Positions 50,635-61,352 of a stretch of 64,000 nucleotides of DNA are shown here, piece by piece. A program made the position numbers and the translations under genes. The notes under the pieces are model-generated. The model was not told the origin of the DNA. It was given only the letters and a program-made list of their open reading frames with translations, and did no database searches. The number at the start of each line of letters is the position of its first letter. Position 1 is the stretch's first letter. This DNA is from Paenibacillus illinoisensis NBRC 15959 (GTDB taxonomy: Bacteria > Bacillota > Bacilli > Paenibacillales > Paenibacillaceae): contig NZ_BIME01000015.1 of NCBI RefSeq assembly GCF_004000925.1, positions 1-64,000 of the forward strand, written 5' to 3'.

Positions 50635-51510
50635 CTAACGGTATTGTTTGATAAATTCAACCGCCTTGCGGATATCCTGTTCAGGCTGATCGCCGACTTC
50701 GCGCTCAATCGTCAGGTACCCTGTATAACCAATCTCTTGAAGGGCAGCAAAATAGCTGTCAAAATCCACTCCACCCTCTCCGAGCGGCACCTCGCGGAAA
50801 AAGGTTCCTGAGGATACCATTTCGGCAATTTTCTCATGATCCATCGGCGCATAGCCCACTGCCCCGTATACATCCCTTGGATCGACTTCCTTCAGGCGTA
50901 CACCATCCTTCACATGGGTATGTACGATGTAGTCCTTCAGCAGACGCACACCCTGAGCCGGGTCATCACCCGTCACCATCACCATGTTAGCCGGGTCAAA
51001 ATTGACTGAAACCCCGTTTGTTGAGAGGGTATCCAGAAATCCTTTCAGATCAGCTGCCGTCTCCGGTCCTGTCTCAATTGCAAAGTACGCCCCTGCACTT
51101 TTTGCATACTGACCAAGCTCTTCACATGCTGCGTGCAGCGTAGCGTATACCTCTGAGGCAGGGTCATGCGGGACAATGCCAATATGGGTCGTCACAATAT
51201 GGGTACCCAGATCAAGTGCCAGATCCACGATGCGCTTAGACTTCTCGACTTTCCATAGGTTATCTTCCTTCACCTGAAATCCGTGACCGCCCAGGTCGCC
51301 GACCAGGGCTGAAATTTCAAGACCCAGGGAATCAATATAGCTTTTTAGCTCCTTGCGTGCCGCGGGAGACAGATTTTCCGGATCCATCTCTCCCTTGACC
51401 GCATAGATTTGCACACCTTCAGCACCCACATCCTTGGCCTTTTTCAACCCTTCACGCACACCTACGCCGAAGCTATCCACAATTACACCGATCTTGTTCG
51501 TTAATGTCAT
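50635..51510 (-). CDS. Sugar phosphate isomerase/epimerase-type TIM barrel protein
   Basis: A 291-residue relative of the next gene with the same fold: VGAEGVQIYAV, LSALVGDLGGHG-like SALVGDLGGHGF, YFAIETGPET (Glu), VNFDPANMVM (Asp), VHTHVKDGVR (His) and YLTIEREVGDQPEQD (Glu). GGGAGGG lies eight bases before the ATG. The upstream 228 bases separate it from the GH38 gene, so it may have its own promoter, though I see only a weak TATGAT-like -10. Together the pair suggests catabolism of an unusual sugar, inosose or keto-sugar. Substrate unknown. Confidence 0.87.
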   Translation of the reverse strand: MTLTNKIGVIVDSFGVGVREGLKKAKDVGAEGVQIYAVKGEMDPENLSPAARKELKSYIDSLGLEISALVGDLGGHGFQVKEDNLWKVEKSKRIVDLALDLGTHIVTTHIGIVPHDPASEVYATLHAACEELGQYAKSAGAYFAIETGPETAADLKGFLDTLSTNGVSVNFDPANMVMVTGDDPAQGVRLLKDYIVHTHVKDGVRLKEVDPRDVYGAVGYAPMDHEKIAEMVSSGTFFREVPLGEGGVDFDSYFAALQEIGYTGYLTIEREVGDQPEQDIRKAVEFIKQYR

Positions 51511-51738
51511 GTCATGCCCTCCCGTGAATTGGTATTTTCAAAACAGGATACTGTCCGAGCCGATATTCAGATGATATGAACGTCAATGATAGAGAAGCGA
51601 ATCTTCCTCGACTCTTCCTCATCATAACTAAAGTATGAGTCGCAGTCACATATCAATCGAGCATCTTTTTTTATATCCTTTTACGTCATTTATCGTGTGG
51701 GTTCCAAGCGGCCTGTCTAGGCAATGCCTGGCTAATCC

Positions 51739-54700
51739 TTAATCAACAGGACGAAGTTTCACCGATTTGATCTCATAGGGTCTAAATGTCAGCTCGAATG
51801 CGCCTTTCTGAGAAGTAAGCGGATTAATTTCATCCTCCAACAGGTTGACGATCGATGCCTCCACATTCCGGTCTTTCCACTCGGCCTGTACCGTCTCCCG
51901 GCCACCTGACGATTCATAGAAGCGAAGTATCGTTCCCGTACCATCTTCCGAGGCCTTAACCGTATCCAGGATGACATGCTTGCTCTGATAATCAATCCAG
52001 GCATGCTCCGCAGGTAGGACGCCCGCATGCCTGCCTGCGGCAACGGCCTGAACCGGATGATTCAGCTCCATCGCCTGACGTACGACCCCGGCTTCTCGCC
52101 AATCTCCCTGGTGGGGCAATAATGAATACGTAAATTCATGTTCGCCCTGATCGGCATGTTCATCCGGCCACTTCGGAGCACGCAGCAGAGACAGGCGAAT
52201 TGTCCGATCCTTGATGTCGTATCCATATTTGCAGTCATTCAGCAGACTTACTCCGCTATTGCCCTCGGAGATATCCGCCCAGCGATGCCCGCAGACCTCA
52301 AACTGTGCCTGTTCCCAGCTGGTGTTGTTATGTGTCGGCCGTTCCAGCGCACCAAACGGGATTTCATACGCTGCTTTGGCAGCCACCAGATCCACCGGAA
52401 AGGCTACCTTGAGCAGCTTATGACTCTCATTCCAGCTGACCTTTGTCTGGAAATCCACCCGGCGCTGATGATGATAAAATAAGATATCCTGGCTGATGTC
52501 AGATTCATTCAACTTCCAGCGAAACCGCAGTACATCCTTGACTTCACCCCGCTGTACAACCTCCTTCGAGATTAGCTGAACCTTACCTGCAGGCTGAGAT
52601 TCGAACCTCGGATCAATGTCCCATGCATCCCAGTAGGTCGGTTTGTCGTGGAAAAATTGCAGTTCATTCGCCTTGTCCCCTGGCTTCAACCACTCCCGAC
52701 CCACAGATTTGTCGTACCATCTGGTAATCTCGCCGATCTCGTTGAATTCAACCATATAAAATGGGGTCTCCCAGCTGGAAGGGAAAGAGTCCTCCATCCA
52801 TGCAGCTGGAGCTGAATGCTTGTCTGGGCAAAGCCATATCGTCGTATAACCAAACGCAGGGATGGATGGGATAACGACAGACAGGGTCCGTACGTCTTCC
52901 TTTTCCACCAGATCACAATCCATCCGATTACCGTTCTGGTCAAACGCTGCCATCCCGCTGAGTTCAGCACCCCCACTAAGGGTCACCACTTCTCCGCGCT
53001 CCCAGCCCAGACTATTGAATATAACGTACGGCAAACCGTCTGAACCATCTGTTGCAATGCGTTCTGTGAGATAGCCAAGGTTACTATCCAAAGCCGCCGT
53101 GCCCAATTCGAATACCTTCGTGTACTCTTCCGCTGATGTAACGTACGCTTCCGGAATGGACGTGCCGGGGATAATATCATGGAACTGATTAAGCATAATC
53201 AGCTTCCAGCCCTCCTTCAGCGCACTCTTCGCCCAATCTGCCTCAGACCCGGCAAACTGACCCCAGATCTCCGCATCCCGATACAGCACTTCCGCCTTGC
53301 GGTTGCTTCGTTTATTTCGCGCATGCGTCGTATACGTTCCACGATGCAGCTCCAGATACAAGTCGCCATGCCATTTCGGCAGCGTCGGATTATCGGTCGA
53401 AATCCCTTCGAAAAAGGCCTGCGCCGTACTGAATGTGCTGATCGGCTGACCCACCATGAACTGGGCACGCTCCGCAAACTCAACCATCTCATGTGTAACC
53501 CCGCCCCCACCGTCTCCATGTCCATAGAGGAGCATTTGCTCCGGATGCAGATCCTTCTGTTTATAGGATTGCCAGTGTTCATCCACATCCTTGGGACGCG
53601 TATGCTCATTCACCCCGTGATTGAGATACGCCAGCACTGAGGTACCATCTATGCCTACCCAGTCAAACAGGTCGTAAGGAAACACATTGGTGTCATTCCA
53701 GTTGAGCTTGGTGGTCATGAAATAGGGAACATTCGCAAGCTGAAGTATTTGCGGCAGGGACGCACAGTAGCCGAAAGTGTCCGGCAACCATTCGATGCTT
53801 GAGCGCTTGCCAAACTCCTCCTGGTAGAAGTTCTGTCCGTACAGAATCTGTCTCACCAGGGACTCGCCGCTCGGGATATTCAAGTCCGGCTCTACCCACA
53901 TGCCACCGACGAGTTCCCATCGACCCTCCGCAATGCGAGCTTTGATCCGTTCGTACAGGTCCGGATAATGCTCCTTCACGAAGGCATATAGCTGAGGCTG
54001 GCTCTGTGAATACACGAACCCCGGATGTTCGTCCATTAAGGTACACATTGTGGAGAAGGTACGGCTGGACTTGCGCACGGTTTCCCGTACAGGCCAGAGC
54101 CAGGCGATATCAATATGTGACTGTCCCACAAGATGCATGAATCCATCCCGTTGTTCTTCCGGATCCTGCTCCTGCACGGACTGTGCAAGCAATTGTTCGA
54201 AGCGCTGCACCCACGCTGGCTCAATCCACCGTCTCGGCTCGTTGTACATCTCATCCATGATTTGGTGAATGGCCCGAACCAGCCGGGTACGCTTCAGATC
54301 TTTTTCAGGCAATGCCTTTAGCGATTCTGCAAGCACCGTTACGCTATACATGAGACTTTGCAGAGGACGATTGATATGTACGAGGGCTGTATGTATGCCC
54401 CGAATCGGCGATTGTATGACCGCCTGGCGATTCAGTGGATCGTGCGGCTCCGGAATGGGATCATACAGCTCAATCTCCAGCAGGGGTGATGCCCCAACCC
54501 GGCTTCTGGGAAGCGGGACCAGCCAATGATTGCGATCCAGTCCGTGATATGACTTGCCGTTCACCTTCAGCAGCCCTTCACCACCCGCTTCAAAAGTCAA
54601 AGCAATGGCATGATCCTCCCAATCGCCAGGGATTTCAATGAGCTTGCTCATAAAATAAGTCGTTCCGTGTGTACTATGAAGGGGATTCACAGATTGGACA

Positions 54701-54837
54701 GAGGCTTCTTCCTGCTCCATCCGGTATTCTCCAGGCCGTATATATCTGGCCTTCTGCATCTGCCATTCGGGCAGCTCCACCTTCGCTAACCATTGCTGCT
54801 GTGACATATCCTCTATAAATCGGCTTATCCGAATCAT
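51739..54837 (-). CDS. GH38 alpha-mannosidase
   Basis: A 1032-residue GH38 enzyme. The zinc site begins with His241 and Asp243 in LVGQSHIDIAWLWP. The nucleophile is Asp353 (LPDTFGYCASLPQIL), with further family blocks WVEPDLNIPSGESLVRQ and MLNQFHDIIPGTSIPEAY (second zinc His). The C-terminal half forms the usual beta-sandwich domains. The N-terminal ~230 residues are a non-catalytic beta-rich domain, as in cytosolic bacterial and ER/cytosolic-type mannosidases. No signal peptide, so it acts on imported oligosaccharides, removing alpha-mannose. It overlaps the GH3 stop by four bases. Confidence 0.94.
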   Translation of the reverse strand: MIRISRFIEDMSQQQWLAKVELPEWQMQKARYIRPGEYRMEQEEASVQSVNPLHSTHGTTYFMSKLIEIPGDWEDHAIALTFEAGGEGLLKVNGKSYHGLDRNHWLVPLPRSRVGASPLLEIELYDPIPEPHDPLNRQAVIQSPIRGIHTALVHINRPLQSLMYSVTVLAESLKALPEKDLKRTRLVRAIHQIMDEMYNEPRRWIEPAWVQRFEQLLAQSVQEQDPEEQRDGFMHLVGQSHIDIAWLWPVRETVRKSSRTFSTMCTLMDEHPGFVYSQSQPQLYAFVKEHYPDLYERIKARIAEGRWELVGGMWVEPDLNIPSGESLVRQILYGQNFYQEEFGKRSSIEWLPDTFGYCASLPQILQLANVPYFMTTKLNWNDTNVFPYDLFDWVGIDGTSVLAYLNHGVNEHTRPKDVDEHWQSYKQKDLHPEQMLLYGHGDGGGGVTHEMVEFAERAQFMVGQPISTFSTAQAFFEGISTDNPTLPKWHGDLYLELHRGTYTTHARNKRSNRKAEVLYRDAEIWGQFAGSEADWAKSALKEGWKLIMLNQFHDIIPGTSIPEAYVTSAEEYTKVFELGTAALDSNLGYLTERIATDGSDGLPYVIFNSLGWERGEVVTLSGGAELSGMAAFDQNGNRMDCDLVEKEDVRTLSVVIPSIPAFGYTTIWLCPDKHSAPAAWMEDSFPSSWETPFYMVEFNEIGEITRWYDKSVGREWLKPGDKANELQFFHDKPTYWDAWDIDPRFESQPAGKVQLISKEVVQRGEVKDVLRFRWKLNESDISQDILFYHHQRRVDFQTKVSWNESHKLLKVAFPVDLVAAKAAYEIPFGALERPTHNNTSWEQAQFEVCGHRWADISEGNSGVSLLNDCKYGYDIKDRTIRLSLLRAPKWPDEHADQGEHEFTYSLLPHQGDWREAGVVRQAMELNHPVQAVAAGRHAGVLPAEHAWIDYQSKHVILDTVKASEDGTGTILRFYESSGGRETVQAEWKDRNVEASIVNLLEDEINPLTSQKGAFELTFRPYEIKSVKLRPVD

Positions 54838-57146
54838 ACCGGTCCCACCTCACTTCGCACTTGTAAATCGCATGCCTTCCACTTCTTAGAGCTGCTGCCA
54901 ACCATCAGACGGAACTTGCCCGGCTCAACCACCCACTGATGGCGGGAGTCCATGAGCTTCAGGTGCTCTGCATTCACGTTAAAAGTAACCGTTTGGGTCT
55001 GTCCGGGCTCCAGATAGATCTTGCGAAAACCCTTAAGTGACATTTCCGGCCGAGTAACAGAGGCAGCTTCGTCTGTTATATAGAATTGCACAACCTCAGC
55101 TCCGGCTACCTGACCTTTATTCGTGACCTCCACCTGGACCTCAGCCTCACCATTCGGTTCAATCATTTCAGGCACAACTCTCACATGGTCATACTCGAAT
55201 TCGGTATAGCTGAGCCCGAAGCCAAACGGATACTGCGGCTCCAGATTCATCTCCAGATATCTCTTCCCACGCGTACGTCTGGCATTGTAAACCACGGGGA
55301 GCTGTCCGACATGTTTGGGGATGGAGATGGTCAAACGCCCGGAAGGATTCACATCTCCAAACAGAATGTCTGCCACCGCATTGCCGCCCTCCTGACCCGG
55401 GTACCAGGCCTCCAAAATGGCATGCACATGCTCGTCGATCCAAGGCTCTGCAATAGGTCGCCCGTTTATATATACGACAACCACGGGTTTGCCCAGCTTA
55501 TATACCTCCTGCACCAACTCCAGCTGCACACCCATCAGATTTAGCGATGAACGGTCGATACCTTCACCACATTCCATATCATTCCATGGATTATCCGTTA
55601 CTACCGATGCACCCGTCCGTAGATCAATTGTGCCTTCTCCGAAGTCGCGAGCGCTTGATCCGCCCATAACCATCACAACTACGTCGGCCTGTTCAGCACA
55701 AGCGAGTGCTTGCGCAAAGCCCTCCCTGGAATCGCCTTTAATCCGGCAGCCGGGCGCGTACAGAATTTGATCCGCATGAGCACCAACCTTGCGGCGTATG
55801 CCTTCCAGCACTGTAACGATCTGTCCACTCGGTTGTGGAGAGGTGTAGTCTCCCAGCTGGTTATACGTATGGTTGGCGTTCGGACCCAGTACTGCGATCT
55901 TCGGACCCGTCTTGCTGAGCGGAAGGAGATTCTCCTCATTTTTGAGCAAAACAATCCCTTCCTGGGCTGCCTTCCTTGCCAGCTCTACATGCTCTTCGCA
56001 ACCAATCACTCGCTCGGCGAATTCTGGGTCGACATAAGGCTGCTCAAACAGCCCCAATCTAAACTTCATCTCCAGAATCCGCCATACCGCTGTATCCAGA
56101 TCCTGATGATGAATCAATCCCTGCTCCAGTGCCTTCGCCAGATGTTTACGATACATGAATCCGGACATCTCCATGTCCACACCCGCTTGAAGAGACTGAG
56201 CTACGGCCTGCTCCCCGTTCTCCGCTGTGTTGTGTCCGCTGACCAGCATCTGAATGGCACCAAAATCGGTGATGACAAACCCCTCAAAGCCCCACTGCTC
56301 GCGCAGGAGATCATTCAACAGATACGTGCTGGAAGTGCACGGTACACCGTCAATTTCGTTGTACGCAGTCATCACAGAGCATGCGCCGGCCTCCACCGCC
56401 TTTTTGAAAGGCAGCAGGTCTACCTCGTGCAGCTCGCGCAGACCCATATGCACAGGAGCGGCATTACGCCCTCCTTCCGAGCTTCCATATCCCGCAAAAT
56501 GCTTCAGCGTTGCCAGAATGGTCCGGTCCGAATCTAGACGGTCTCCCTGTAATCCCCTGATCGCTTCCACAGCCAATTCACCAATCAGATATGGGTCTTC
56601 GGCAAAACACTCCTCGGTCCGTCCCCATCTTGGGTCCCGCACCACATCCAGCACAGGCGAATAGGTAGCTGCTCCGCCCTGGCTGCGAGTCTCGACCGCA
56701 ATCGCCTCACACATCTTGCGGTACAATTCCGTGTTCCACGTGCTTCCTACGGTCAGCGGCACCGGAAATACCGTTGCCCCGATCGCCATATGGCCATGCG
56801 AACATTCCTCCCCGAACAAAATGGGAATGCCCAGACGCGAGTTTTCAATCGCATAGCGCTGAATTTCATTGGTGGCAGCCGCTCCCTGTCCCGGGGTCAA
56901 CCCGGTTTCCAGTGTTACCTCGGTCCACGGGTCAGCACGAAGCACGCCGTATAGAGAACCAACGCCACCTTGCGCGATATTTTCTTTGAATTCCTCCGTC
57001 ACTTGTACGGTGCCATCCGACTCTTTCCGGTATGTCTTCCAGCCCATCGGCTGGATCAGCTGGCCAATTTTCTCTTCCGTAGTCATCTGTTCAAGCAAAC
57101 TCTGTACCCGCTCGGGGATCGGTAACGAAGCATCTCTATAATCCAT
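54834..57146 (-). CDS. GH3 beta-glycosidase
   Basis: A 770-residue GH3 enzyme from the ATG at 57146, which has AAGGAG nine bases upstream (an ATG seven codons earlier lies too close to it). The (beta/alpha)8 domain has DPRWGRTEECFAEDP (171-185), KHFAGYG (215-221) and nucleophile Asp294 in VITDFGAI. An (alpha/beta)6 sandwich domain with GEGIDRSSLNL and a C-terminal fibronectin III-like domain (YPFGFGLSYTEFEY onward) complete the BglX-type architecture. Beta-glucosidase and beta-xylosidase are the likely activities; the sequence does not separate them. No signal peptide. Coupled to GH38 by a four-base overlap. Confidence 0.92.
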   Translation of the reverse strand: MDYRDASLPIPERVQSLLEQMTTEEKIGQLIQPMGWKTYRKESDGTVQVTEEFKENIAQGGVGSLYGVLRADPWTEVTLETGLTPGQGAAATNEIQRYAIENSRLGIPILFGEECSHGHMAIGATVFPVPLTVGSTWNTELYRKMCEAIAVETRSQGGAATYSPVLDVVRDPRWGRTEECFAEDPYLIGELAVEAIRGLQGDRLDSDRTILATLKHFAGYGSSEGGRNAAPVHMGLRELHEVDLLPFKKAVEAGACSVMTAYNEIDGVPCTSSTYLLNDLLREQWGFEGFVITDFGAIQMLVSGHNTAENGEQAVAQSLQAGVDMEMSGFMYRKHLAKALEQGLIHHQDLDTAVWRILEMKFRLGLFEQPYVDPEFAERVIGCEEHVELARKAAQEGIVLLKNEENLLPLSKTGPKIAVLGPNANHTYNQLGDYTSPQPSGQIVTVLEGIRRKVGAHADQILYAPGCRIKGDSREGFAQALACAEQADVVVMVMGGSSARDFGEGTIDLRTGASVVTDNPWNDMECGEGIDRSSLNLMGVQLELVQEVYKLGKPVVVVYINGRPIAEPWIDEHVHAILEAWYPGQEGGNAVADILFGDVNPSGRLTISIPKHVGQLPVVYNARRTRGKRYLEMNLEPQYPFGFGLSYTEFEYDHVRVVPEMIEPNGEAEVQVEVTNKGQVAGAEVVQFYITDEAASVTRPEMSLKGFRKIYLEPGQTQTVTFNVNAEHLKLMDSRHQWVVEPGKFRLMVGSSSKKWKACDLQVRSEVGPV

Positions 57147-57201
57147 GTGCACATTCTCCTTATGCATTTGGCTTGGCTTGCTGCTTGTGTTCCACTTGAG
57201 A

Positions 57202-59415
57202 TCAAATGGCTTTTCGGTAATCGCTCGGTGCGACCCCTACCACATTTTTGAAGGCCCGGTTGAATGAATTGTAATTCGTGTATCCGACTTCCTCGCTGAT
57301 CTCCTGAATGGCCTTATCCGTCTCCTGCATCAACTGTTTGGCCTTCTCAATCCGCTGACTGATCAGCAAATCCACAAATTTCTCACCAATCTCATCCTTG
57401 AAAAGCTTGCTTAAATATTTCGGATTAATATCGAACAGGTCACTCAAATAATTCAAAGACAGATCTGGATTGTTATAGTTCTCTTCGATATACTTGCGAA
57501 TCTCCAGAATATGTGTCCGGTGTTTTTTGGCACAACGCAGTGTTTGCATCTGCCCGGCAAGTGTTTGGAAGCCTTCCTTGCATAATTCCCGCAGATCTTC
57601 AGCGGTCTCCCAATCCTCCAGATTGCGAAGCAGATGACCCATAACCTCCGCCCACAGCTCGTGGTATTCACGCGGCAGCTCTGCGAATTCCCGGTTCACA
57701 TGCTGGAACAGTAGCTGGATCGTGTTCATGATTTCCTGACGGGACAACATTGAGGCATGAATTTGCTCAAACAGCCTGTCAAAATGCTTGTCCCAATCGT
57801 CATCGGACAGCCGCATCGCCTGTACCAACAGCGATATGGTCTTCAGGAATTCATACACGTCATTGGTTGAGCCCGGTACATCACCGTACGGAATAATCCG
57901 GTTTACACCCAGTACCGCTTTGTAATCGAGCGCATGGACAGCCTCCTTGAAGGATGCTCTGAGACCACGCAGGTCCACAGCTACCCGTCCAATTCCGATG
58001 GTTACCGTGAAGTTCAGATACTGCTCGACCTGGTCCAGATAACCTTCGAGCAGTCTGCGCTCACTCTCCTCCGGCTGCGGCGTCTCCGGTAACCATAAGA
58101 TGGCATACAGCCGATGGTCCGAGATCCACTCCGCCCATACCTCTGTATCTTCCTTGCGGGCGCTCTCCTGCAAAATGCTGGACAATACAAATTTCAGAAG
58201 GGACTGGTCCTGCACATGGTATTCATCAATGAAGCGGGAGTAGCGATCGATCTCCACGACCATCACGGTCCATCTGTCATCCAATCGTGGCAGGCTGAAC
58301 TTGTTCATCTCGGCCAAGAGCTCATCTCCGGTAAACTCCTTCGTTCCCTCCAGCAGTTCCTGAAAGAAGTATTTTTTCTTCAAAATCAGATTCTCTTCGT
58401 ATTCCTCCTGATACTGCTTCGTTTGGTCAATCATTTGCTCCAGAGTCGTCTGGATAAATCGGAACTCATTCTCCTTGGCATAGCTCATGCCTGGCTGTTT
58501 CTGTGAAGCCACCGTCTCGATTAACGTGACAATCTGCTGAATTGGCTTATAATTCCTGCGCGTTACATAGATCACCCACACTACACCAATCAGAACAACA
58601 GCCACGGCAAACACAAACCAGATATTGTAGAATTTCAGGGCAAATTTGACGACTTTGCCATTGTTCAGCCCTGTCTGTACCTTCCACCCGCTGTAGCTGG
58701 AAGTGAATTCAGAGAAAACTTCGCCGGAAGAGGCTTGGACTGCATGCTCTTCTGTCACACCGCTGTCCCACAGATTGCCGCCTGATCGATTGTAGATATT
58801 GACGAAGGTGAACTCGGGATCGTACATCTGCATAATGGACTTTTGCAGCGTCTGCAGATCAACATTTACCACAATCAGCCCACTCCCATTGCCAACTCCA
58901 CGGATCAGTGTAATGACTTGTTTCCCTTCCTCTGTGGGAAAGGCCCTGAAAGTTCTTCCGCCGACCCATTTCTGCGTTTCTGCAGCCCGGCTGTCTTCTA
59001 TAAATGCCGCATCCGGGAACTCCTCGATGGGCACGGGCTTGCCATTGCTGAATACCTTATCATCCCTGTAACGGACCATATAAATGGAGTCGATTAACGG
59101 ATATTCTATTTTCAATTCGTCGATAACCTGAACTGCCTGAATGCCGGCATAGACATCATCACTTCCGGTTACCGCGTAATAATTTTTCAGATTCGGATTG
59201 GTCAAAATCTCACGCAGCACCTTGAAATCGATCGAGCGCAGGGAATTATCCAAATACTGCGTCACTTGTGAAGCCAGAAATTCATTGGCCTTTAGCGCTT
59301 CCTTGCGGTTCTGTTCATTGAAAATCTGAAAGAAGATAATAAATAGAATCGTAGTCACAATAAAGAACACAGGCAGATACGAAAGCAGCAAACGTCTAAA
59401 CCAATTGTTGTTCAT
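57202..59415 (-). CDS. Membrane-bound AraC-type regulator (YesS/YtdP-like)
   Basis: Start at the ATG at 59415, just before the first transmembrane helix (WFRRLLLSYLPVFFIVTTIL). The 737 residues comprise an extracellular Cache-type sensor (about 40-275), a second transmembrane segment (about 280-305, YNIWFVFAVAVVLIGVVWVI), a cytosolic GGDEF-like or linker region (about 340-620) and a C-terminal AraC double helix-turn-helix (SLNYLSDLFDINPKYLSKLF; AIQEISEEVGYTNYNSFNRA). It joins sensing and DNA binding in one protein without phosphotransfer. It lies between the transport genes and the hydrolases, which it presumably controls. Confidence 0.9.
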   Translation of the reverse strand: MNNNWFRRLLLSYLPVFFIVTTILFIIFFQIFNEQNRKEALKANEFLASQVTQYLDNSLRSIDFKVLREILTNPNLKNYYAVTGSDDVYAGIQAVQVIDELKIEYPLIDSIYMVRYRDDKVFSNGKPVPIEEFPDAAFIEDSRAAETQKWVGGRTFRAFPTEEGKQVITLIRGVGNGSGLIVVNVDLQTLQKSIMQMYDPEFTFVNIYNRSGGNLWDSGVTEEHAVQASSGEVFSEFTSSYSGWKVQTGLNNGKVVKFALKFYNIWFVFAVAVVLIGVVWVIYVTRRNYKPIQQIVTLIETVASQKQPGMSYAKENEFRFIQTTLEQMIDQTKQYQEEYEENLILKKKYFFQELLEGTKEFTGDELLAEMNKFSLPRLDDRWTVMVVEIDRYSRFIDEYHVQDQSLLKFVLSSILQESARKEDTEVWAEWISDHRLYAILWLPETPQPEESERRLLEGYLDQVEQYLNFTVTIGIGRVAVDLRGLRASFKEAVHALDYKAVLGVNRIIPYGDVPGSTNDVYEFLKTISLLVQAMRLSDDDWDKHFDRLFEQIHASMLSRQEIMNTIQLLFQHVNREFAELPREYHELWAEVMGHLLRNLEDWETAEDLRELCKEGFQTLAGQMQTLRCAKKHRTHILEIRKYIEENYNNPDLSLNYLSDLFDINPKYLSKLFKDEIGEKFVDLLISQRIEKAKQLMQETDKAIQEISEEVGYTNYNSFNRAFKNVVGVAPSDYRKAI

Positions 59416-59527
59416 CCCCAAGGTCCCCCCACCACTGTTTATACATGTGACGACAACCACTCGCTCTGGTCGTTAACTACCTATAAATAATCCGTATTAT
59501 ATCGGAGGAAGTGGGGTTGTCAAAGGA

Positions 59528-59563
59528 TAAAACTGTCCCGGTCACTGGTGACTTCGGGACAGT
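59528..59563 (-). terminator. Terminator after binding-protein gene
   Basis: Minus-strand stem ACTGTCCCG/CGGGACAGT with an inner GTCAC/GTGAC helix and a trailing TTTTA. It divides the transport operon from the regulator and hydrolase genes, perhaps as a partial terminator giving more transporter than enzyme. Confidence 0.82.
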
Positions 59564-59586
59564 CTCGATCTTGAATTCCTCAACTA

Positions 59587-61224
59587 TTATTGATCCTTCT
59601 CAATTGCACGCTGGTAGATCTCAAGGTAATTGCTGAGTCCCAGTCCATCGAAGCCTTTGACATATGAATCCCATTCCTTATCGATGCTTTTGCTGCCGAT
59701 AATGAACTGTGCCATATTGGTCTGCACATAATCCTTGATGGCCGTGGTAAGTTGTGCTGCCGATTCGGTATCCTCCGGACGAATAAATACATTTGCCGGA
59801 TATACTTCTTTTGGTGCATATGGTTCATACACATTGGTCGCTTGAGCCAGCCTTGTACCGTAGCCTTCTGCCTCTAATGGATTTTGACCTTCGGCAAACA
59901 GGTTACGGAATGTATTGGACAAGTCATGTGCTCCGATCTGGGACCAGCTTTCGTTAACGACAACGTTCGGGTCACGTTCAGGCAGGTTGTAGTAGCTGTA
60001 CTTGGCAGGCTCACCATTAATGTTTTTCTCATCTGCATCAGCCTTCTTCCATCCCTTGCCTTCGGTCGGGCCATATTCCGCGTACAGGGCACCTTCTTCA
60101 CTGAACATGTAATCCACAATTTTGATCGCCGCAATCTGCTGTGCTTCTGTTGCTTTGTTCGTGATGGCAAACTCAAACTCGCCTACGCTCTGTGTAGCAC
60201 CTGTTGTCTGTACGCCATCCGGTCCTTTCAATGGAGGAACGATCTCCCAATGCTGGTGACGTGTAATATCTTTGTCATAGGTGTTCACGAGATAACTGAC
60301 CAGTGCCGTCGTAATGGAACCGACCACTTCGTCGCCTTCCTTATTTCCCAGCTGTCCGATGGCCTGGTCGTTTTGCGTGAATGAAGCCGGGTCAATCAGG
60401 CCTTCCGCATACAGCTTGTTCATGTACTCCAGCCCTTTTTTCCACTCATCCTTGTTTGCTGCAAAATCTACCTTGCCATCGTTCACGATCAGGTATTTGT
60501 CATTGTCGTTGTAGATGAAGCTGTTCATCAGGTAGGCATCAATGTTGCCATTCCATACATACTTGTTCGGTGCGCCAGTGAGAGGAATCTCATCAGCCTT
60601 GCCGTTACCGTTGGGGTCCTGCTCCTTGAACGCCTTCAACACCGTGTACAGTTCATCCGTCGTTGTTGGCATTTTCAGGCCCAGGTTATCGAGCCATTCC
60701 GTGTTGATCCAGTACTTCTGTGCATACGTACAGTGGTAACATTCATTGAAAATCGGCAGGGCATAGATGTTGCCGTCCGGAGCTGTGATGGCTTCTTTGA
60801 AATATGGCTTCTCTTCCATGATCTTGGTCAGATTCGGGCCATATTCCTTGATCAGATCCTGCAGCGGAAGGAACACGCCTTGTTTTCCATAGTTCTGAAG
60901 ATCTGAGGTGGTGAACTTGCCGTGAAGGAACACTTCGGGATAATCACCACTGGCGAGCAGCAATTGTCTGCGGTCCTGCAATGCGTCTGTCGGGGCCAGA
61001 TCCCATTTCAGGGTAACGTCGAACTTGTCTTCGATAAATTGGGTGAACTCATTCTCTTCCATGGACGCTTTGCCTTGCGGGGCAAAGAAAGTCATCGTTA
61101 CAGGGCCACCGCTCTCGCCGCTACCGTCGCTACCTGCACCCGATTCTTCGGATGAACCGCATGCGGACAACAAAGCCATTGAAGCAAAGACCAGAAACAA
61201 CATCGAAATCCAAGATTTTCTCAA
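59587..61224 (-). CDS. Large extracellular solute-binding lipoprotein (LplA-like)
   Basis: Start is a TTG at 61224 with AAGGAGGAG five bases upstream; an upstream in-frame extension lacks a site and breaks the signal peptide. The 545 residues have lipobox LLSAC near residue 20, a Ser/Gly linker and a large type 1 binding fold (VTMTFFAPQGKASMEENEFT; DPNGNGKADEIPLTGAP; EFAITNKATEAQQIAAIKIV). Length and features fit the LplA/YtcQ subgroup, which binds oligosaccharides with a calcium-site-like DPNGNGKADEIP loop. It follows two permease genes. Confidence 0.92.
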   Translation of the reverse strand: MRKSWISMLFLVFASMALLSACGSSEESGAGSDGSGESGGPVTMTFFAPQGKASMEENEFTQFIEDKFDVTLKWDLAPTDALQDRRQLLLASGDYPEVFLHGKFTTSDLQNYGKQGVFLPLQDLIKEYGPNLTKIMEEKPYFKEAITAPDGNIYALPIFNECYHCTYAQKYWINTEWLDNLGLKMPTTTDELYTVLKAFKEQDPNGNGKADEIPLTGAPNKYVWNGNIDAYLMNSFIYNDNDKYLIVNDGKVDFAANKDEWKKGLEYMNKLYAEGLIDPASFTQNDQAIGQLGNKEGDEVVGSITTALVSYLVNTYDKDITRHQHWEIVPPLKGPDGVQTTGATQSVGEFEFAITNKATEAQQIAAIKIVDYMFSEEGALYAEYGPTEGKGWKKADADEKNINGEPAKYSYYNLPERDPNVVVNESWSQIGAHDLSNTFRNLFAEGQNPLEAEGYGTRLAQATNVYEPYAPKEVYPANVFIRPEDTESAAQLTTAIKDYVQTNMAQFIIGSKSIDKEWDSYVKGFDGLGLSNYLEIYQRAIEKDQ

Positions 61225-61352
61225 TCTGACTCCTCCTTTTTGTTCAAAACGGCATACAACTCGTTTACTGCACTCGTATAAAACCGATCCCGGAAGCCGG
61301 CGTGTTCCTTCCACCTCCTTTCAAGAGGCCAGCCGGGCATCATTTCTGTGAA